A DNA stretch of 9,989 nucleotides. It comes from an uncultured Paraprevotella sp. GTDB taxonomy: Bacteria > Bacteroidota > Bacteroidia > Bacteroidales > Bacteroidaceae. The DNA is taken from assembly GCA_900766785.1 (NCBI GenBank), contig CAAFWT010000184.1:1-9989 (forward strand), given 5' to 3'. A program made the translations under genes and the position numbers. Shown here piece by piece: positions 6,276-9,989 of the stretch (its first letter is position 1; each line of letters starts with the position of its first letter). The notes under the pieces are model-generated. The model made no database searches. It was given only the letters and a program-made list of their open reading frames with translations, and was not told where the DNA came from.

Positions 6276-8423
6276 ATGCGCAAATTCCTTTTACTGACCA
6301 TCCCCACCATGCTGATGCTCTTCTCATGCACAGAGCAGGTGGACACGTCGGCACGATATGTCTTCAAGGAACACACCGTGGCCAGTTACCTGGAAGCTCA
6401 CGAGGCATACTCTGAGTATCTGACATTGACAAAGAAGGTCACCATGAGTGACATCTCTGCCACCACTGTATATCAGATTCTCACAGCCAGAGGTAATTAC
6501 ACATGCTTTGCTCCCACCAACGAAGCCATACACACCTATCTGGAATCTCTGGTGGAGGAGGGCCTCATCACATCTCCCTCATGGGATGCCTTTACTGACA
6601 GCATCAAGCTTGATTCCATACGCAAGGTAATTGTCAAGAACAGTATCATCGACGGCGGTGACGTGGAGACACAGCGATACACCCTCGCACTCTTCCCCAC
6701 CGAGAACAATGCCGAGTTCCCCTTGCCCAATCTCTATGACAAGAGACTCACCTATTACTCGCCCGTCAACCTCCCCGACAGTATCTATATCAACAGAGAC
6801 TGCCCCATAAACATCAACAACCGCGATATATTCCTCATCAATGGTGTGATTCACCAGATGGAGAAGGTCATCGCTCCCAGCGATGTGACTTGTTCCAAAT
6901 ACCTTCGTGACATCATTGAAAAGGGAAGTGAGGGTTACCTGACCTTTGCCAAATGTGTGTTGGCTTGTGGACTCATGGATACACTCTCTGCCGTAAGGGA
7001 CGAGGTGTACGAACACTTGTATCAGACCAATGCCATCCCCGACCTGGAGAAATACATGAGTAAGGGATTCAGCGACAAGTCGGGCAACAGCAATTCCGAT
7101 GCCCTGGCTCCCGAGCACCGCAAGTATGGCTTCACCATCTTTGCAGAAACCGACGACTTCTGGCGCGAGCAGGGTATAGACCCCACTGCCGATGATGTAC
7201 CTCAGCAGGTAATGGAATGGGTGCTCAACAATCATCAGTATTCCGATGAGGATGTCTTCACCACCGACGAGCAGTTCTCCTCCGAGAACAATCTGCTCTA
7301 CCAGTGGGTCACCTATCACATCCTGCCCATGCGCCTCCAGGCCAACAAACTGGTGTACCATTGCAATGAGCTGGGATTCTCCATCAGCAACCCCTACCGC
7401 TATACCTTGCCTGTAGTGGAATGGTATCCCACCATGGGCAAGCCTCGTCTGCTCAAGATTATAGAGACCAAGGCCAGCAATGGTGTGTTCCTCAACCGCT
7501 TCCCCAATCTGGACAACGGCATCAAAGGAACTGGTTTCGAAACCAGCTGTGACGATGATAAGGTGGGAAGTTATGTGGACCGCTCCAACGAGCTTACCAT
7601 CGTGAACGATATAGAGAATGCATGCATCTACCCCATCGATGCCCCCTTGTCATACAACGATAAGGTGCGAGACAATCTGCATCGCGAACGAATAAGATTT
7701 GATGGAATGGCTCTCTTCCCCGAAGCTGCCACCAACGGCATTCGACGTGCCGAGTCCACCGAAGACCGCTACCAGCATGTGTACATTCCTGCTGATAAAT
7801 ACTACCGCTACTTCAGCAACATGCGCATCATGAGCGATGACACCAACTTCATCTACTTCAATGGCTATAAGGTCAACTGGGCCAACTATACCCAGGATGA
7901 GATGAAGGCCATCGGTCATTATGACATCATGTTCCAGCTGCCACCGGTACCACGCAGAGGTACATACGAACTGCGCTACAAAACTCTGGCCACAGGAGCA
8001 CGCGGTATAGTGCAGATCTATTTCGGAAGCGATCCGGACAACCTGCCCGTAGCAGGTATTCCCATCGATATGACCAAGGGATTGGTGGAAGCCTTCGGTG
8101 AGAGTGCAGTATGGGGTGACCTTACCGATGAGGGACGAGATGAGGAGGAGATTTACGAGATAGATCATAACCTGCGCAACCACGGACTCATGAAGAGTGC
8201 AAGGCATGAGGTGCACGAAGGAAACCCTGCACTCACCGCTCGCGACGATTCTCGCTGCTGCCGACATATCATCGTCCGCCAGACACTTGACCCCAACCAG
8301 ACCTACTACGTTCGCTTCAAGAGTGTGCTCGACTCTGACAAGAAGGAGCTGTATATGGACTATATGGAATGGTGTCCCAAGGAGGTCTATGACAATCCCA
8401 GCAATCCCGAGGACGTCTGGTAA
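6276..8423 (+). CDS. Surface lipoprotein with two FAS1 (fasciclin) domains and an unassigned C-terminal domain
   Basis: A 715-residue protein from the ATG at 6276. A GTG at 6249 would add nine residues, but the ATG gives a compact signal peptide, MRKFLLLTIPTMLMLFSC, with lipobox LFSC and lipidated Cys18. The acidic residues just after it (TEQVD) are compatible with export to the outer surface. FAS1 domain 1 spans about residues 25-205, with the H1-like YTCFAPTNEAI at 76-86 and the H2-like INGVIHQMEKVIAP from 188. FAS1 domain 2 spans about 206-475, with FTIFAETDDFW from 286; its second conserved region is weak (NELTIVNDIENACIYPIDAP, about 440-458). Residues about 509-715 form a beta-rich domain I cannot name. 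FAS1 domains mediate adhesion, and such lipoproteins often occur in Bacteroidetes glycan-use loci. It may be co-transcribed with the large upstream gene. An adhesion or ligand-display role is inference. Confidence 0.92.
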   Translation: MRKFLLLTIPTMLMLFSCTEQVDTSARYVFKEHTVASYLEAHEAYSEYLTLTKKVTMSDISATTVYQILTARGNYTCFAPTNEAIHTYLESLVEEGLITSPSWDAFTDSIKLDSIRKVIVKNSIIDGGDVETQRYTLALFPTENNAEFPLPNLYDKRLTYYSPVNLPDSIYINRDCPININNRDIFLINGVIHQMEKVIAPSDVTCSKYLRDIIEKGSEGYLTFAKCVLACGLMDTLSAVRDEVYEHLYQTNAIPDLEKYMSKGFSDKSGNSNSDALAPEHRKYGFTIFAETDDFWREQGIDPTADDVPQQVMEWVLNNHQYSDEDVFTTDEQFSSENNLLYQWVTYHILPMRLQANKLVYHCNELGFSISNPYRYTLPVVEWYPTMGKPRLLKIIETKASNGVFLNRFPNLDNGIKGTGFETSCDDDKVGSYVDRSNELTIVNDIENACIYPIDAPLSYNDKVRDNLHRERIRFDGMALFPEAATNGIRRAESTEDRYQHVYIPADKYYRYFSNMRIMSDDTNFIYFNGYKVNWANYTQDEMKAIGHYDIMFQLPPVPRRGTYELRYKTLATGARGIVQIYFGSDPDNLPVAGIPIDMTKGLVEAFGESAVWGDLTDEGRDEEEIYEIDHNLRNHGLMKSARHEVHEGNPALTARDDSRCCRHIIVRQTLDPNQTYYVRFKSVLDSDKKELYMDYMEWCPKEVYDNPSNPEDVW

Positions 8424-8479
8424 AGAGAACCATCAAGCCTGACCACTGACGTCAAGAGTCTGCGGAAAGGCCATTTCTC

Positions 8480-8534
8480 GCTTCCCGCTTCTTCTAAGGC
8501 ATAGAGCTATATGCCCTGAGGAGGAGCGGGAAGC
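8480..8534 (+). terminator. Long imperfect hairpin, probable terminator of the lipoprotein gene
   Basis: The arm 8480-8495 (GCTTCCCGCTTCTTCT) pairs with 8519-8534 over 16 positions, with two G-T wobbles. Within the loop, GGCATA (8498-8503) pairs with TATGCC (8510-8515). The downstream bases are T-rich (CATCTTTCCTGTCATTTT). It begins 57 bases after the stop codon. Confidence 0.7.
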
Positions 8535-8628
8535 ATCTTTCCTGTCATTTTGGGGGCATTGAGACTATATTAGTCTAACATACGGCAATAAACTTTATGA
8601 AATTCGTCTGCCATAAAGAAAATTTCTG

Positions 8629-8636
8629 TAACTTTG
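8629..8636 (+). promoter_or_regulatory. Putative -7 box of the GH130 gene promoter
   Basis: TAACTTTG matches the Bacteroidetes -7 consensus TAnnTTTG exactly, in an AT-rich stretch behind a terminator-like hairpin. The -33 element is poor: the best candidate is TTCG at 8603-8606, with a 22-base spacer. Transcription would begin near 8643. Confidence 0.5.
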
Positions 8637-8811
8637 TCTTAGGTGAACATAGCGATTATTGATTGTGCTACTTTGTAATTGAGCACTATAAAGGTCAACA
8701 ATTTTCGCTAATCACCAAATTTACAGACAATTATATTTCGTCGAACTCACTTTAACCTATTTGGCAATAATGCTTAACCATTCCGACACGAACCATAAAT
8801 ACTTGATTTCC

Positions 8812-9989
8812 ATGAGACGTTACCACCTTCTTCCACTCCTGTTTGTCTGCATTGCATCTCTTGCAGGCGATAATGTTCTACCCTATTGGGCCATAGGCGG
8901 CTTTGTGCGTCCCGAAGGCAAGAACCCGATGGTGGAACCCATCGCAAACAACCTCTTCTATTGCCCAATGAAGAAGGCGCAGGTGAAATGGGAGTGCGCC
9001 GATACGTTCAATCCTGCAGCAGTGGTGAAGGACGGCAAGGTGTGTGTGCTCTACAGGGCTGAAGACGACCCCAATGCCGGCATCGGGGGGCGCACCTCGC
9101 GCATCGGTCTGGTGGAAAGTGCCGACGGCCTGAACATCGACTATCGCTCGCCTTCGCCCGTCATGTACCCCGACCTGTCGGCCATCTCACAGGAGTACGA
9201 GTGGCCGGGCGGTGTGGAAGACCCGCGTGTGGTGGAAGCCGAAGTGGACGGCAAACCCCTCTTCGTCATGACATACACGTCGTGGAACCGTAAGACAGCA
9301 CGCTTGAGTGTTGCCACAAGTCGCGACCTCAAGACGTGGACACACCACGGCCCATGCTTCCGCACAGCACACGACGGCAAGTTTGCCAACCTTGCATGCA
9401 AGTCGGGTTCCATCGTCACAGAAATCAAAGACGGCCGCCTGCAGGCAGCAAAGATAATGGTCGACGGCGAGAGCAAGTACTTCATGTACTGGGGCGAGGA
9501 GTGGGTGTGCGGCGCAACAAGCGACGACCTCATCACCTGGACCCCCATCGTGGATGCAAACAAGAAACTGCTCTATCTGGCAAGGACCCGTAAAGGATAC
9601 TTCGACAGCAACCTCACAGAATGTGGTCCGCCGGCAGTCGTCACCAAAGACGGCATAGTGCTCATCTACAACGGCAAGAATGCAAGCGGCAGCAGTGGCG
9701 ACCCTTGTTACGCCTCTGGCACTTATGCCGCCGGGCAGATGCTCTTCAGCCGGGACAATCCCCTTCAACTCCTCGACCGGCTCGACAAACCCTTCTTCCG
9801 CCCCATTACGGACTTCGAGAAGAGCGGCCAGTACGCTGCCGGCACAGTCTTCACGCAAGGTCTCGTCTGGCATCAGGACAAATGGTTCCTCTATTATGGC
9901 TGCGCCGACTCCTTTGTTGGCGTTGCCGTCTGCGACCCCACAACCTCGTCGCACGAAGGCGACCCTATCGTCTCGGCACAAGTACCGTC
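8812..9989 (+). CDS. Exported GH130 family beta-mannoside hydrolase/phosphorylase (3' partial)
   Basis: The frame stays open to the right edge, giving 392 codons; the family's length and the last conserved blocks suggest only a short tail is missing. GH130 enzymes cleave beta-mannosides by hydrolysis or phosphorolysis on a five-bladed beta-propeller. Visible family blocks are DTFNPA (64-69), VLYRAEDDP (79-87), GVEDPR (134-139, with D137 in the position of the family's catalytic acid), YTSWNRKTARL (155-165), YFMYWG (223-228), FDSNLTECGPP (264-274) and LIYNGKN (284-290). The ATG at 8812 gives a type I signal peptide (MRR, LLPLLFVCIASLA, cleavage before GDN). The preceding valine makes Cys13 a poor lipobox. 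An in-frame ATG at 8770 would add 14 polar residues and is less likely. Export to the periplasm favours a hydrolase, since mannose 1-phosphate is best made in the cytoplasm, but this is inference. The coding sequence is distinctly richer in GC than the genes upstream. Confidence 0.94.
   Translation, partial: MRRYHLLPLLFVCIASLAGDNVLPYWAIGGFVRPEGKNPMVEPIANNLFYCPMKKAQVKWECADTFNPAAVVKDGKVCVLYRAEDDPNAGIGGRTSRIGLVESADGLNIDYRSPSPVMYPDLSAISQEYEWPGGVEDPRVVEAEVDGKPLFVMTYTSWNRKTARLSVATSRDLKTWTHHGPCFRTAHDGKFANLACKSGSIVTEIKDGRLQAAKIMVDGESKYFMYWGEEWVCGATSDDLITWTPIVDANKKLLYLARTRKGYFDSNLTECGPPAVVTKDGIVLIYNGKNASGSSGDPCYASGTYAAGQMLFSRDNPLQLLDRLDKPFFRPITDFEKSGQYAAGTVFTQGLVWHQDKWFLYYGCADSFVGVAVCDPTTSSHEGDPIVSAQVP

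Larger units (their letters stand above)
8424..8811 (+). other. Intergenic region with terminator-like hairpin and promoter
   Basis: A gap of 388 bases between the lipoprotein gene and the GH130 gene. Its first part holds a long imperfect hairpin (8480-8534) and its middle an AT-rich stretch with a TAnnTTTG box (8629-8636). The rest would be a leader of about 130-170 nt, in which I see a short stem (GTGCT 8665-8669 with AGCAC 8682-8686) and no recognised riboswitch or small gene. The layout suggests that transcription of the surface-protein genes ends here and the GH130 gene starts anew. Confidence 0.65.

Noticed and set aside
6579..7361. 260-codon open frame on the minus strand
   Set aside because: It is antisense to the FAS1 lipoprotein, whose motifs are clear; the composition is that of a shadow frame.
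8669..8675. TACTTTG as a second promoter box for the GH130 gene
   Set aside because: It is one base short of TAnnTTTG and lacks a -33 element; the box at 8629-8636 fits better.
9187..9981. 264-codon open frame on the minus strand within the GC-rich region
   Set aside because: The plus-strand frame carries all the GH130 blocks; long antisense frames are expected in GC-rich coding DNA.

Overview
The window looks like metagenomic or draft-genome DNA from a Bacteroidales bacterium, most likely Prevotella or a relative. The grounds are the C-terminal tails of the first two proteins (GxYIxxGxKVLVK type, seen on type IX-secreted proteins), the -7 boxes of the form TAnnTTTG, A/T-rich leaders without Shine-Dalgarno sequences, and a lipoprotein with FAS1 domains beside a GH130 enzyme. 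The first 19 bases are an exact match to the 3' end of the Illumina TruSeq adapter, so the left edge is almost certainly an untrimmed contig end and not genomic DNA.

Four genes lie on the plus strand; none is credible on the minus strand. (1) 21-875 is the 3' part of a surface-protein gene: a BIG2 Ig-like domain, then a discoidin-like (F5/8 type C-like) module whose closing strands appear before its body, then a sorting tail. (2) 876-1247 is an AT-rich spacer with a good Bacteroidetes promoter near 936-969 and a leader of roughly 270 nt. (3) 1248-6173 encodes a 1641-residue exported modular protein: four discoidin-like modules, three followed by a helical spacer with a conserved G(S/T)YxYI motif, then two further beta-sandwich domains separated by helices, and a sorting tail. 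(4) A perfect 16-bp hairpin lies between it and the next gene. (5) 6276-8423 encodes a surface-type lipoprotein with two FAS1 domains and an unassigned C-terminal domain of about 200 residues. (6) 8424-8811 holds a long terminator-like hairpin and a second TAnnTTTG promoter. (7) 8812-9989 is an exported GH130 beta-mannoside hydrolase or phosphorylase, cut by the right edge and clearly richer in GC than its neighbours.

Read together, genes 1-3 look like a set of cell-surface proteins that bind or display glycan or adhere. Genes 1 and 2 share the same module family and would be anchored by the type IX route; gene 3 would be anchored by lipidation. The GH130 enzyme has its own promoter behind a terminator, so a joint role in mannoside use is only a possibility. 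No SusC/SusD pair, regulator, RNA gene, CRISPR array or mobile element is visible.
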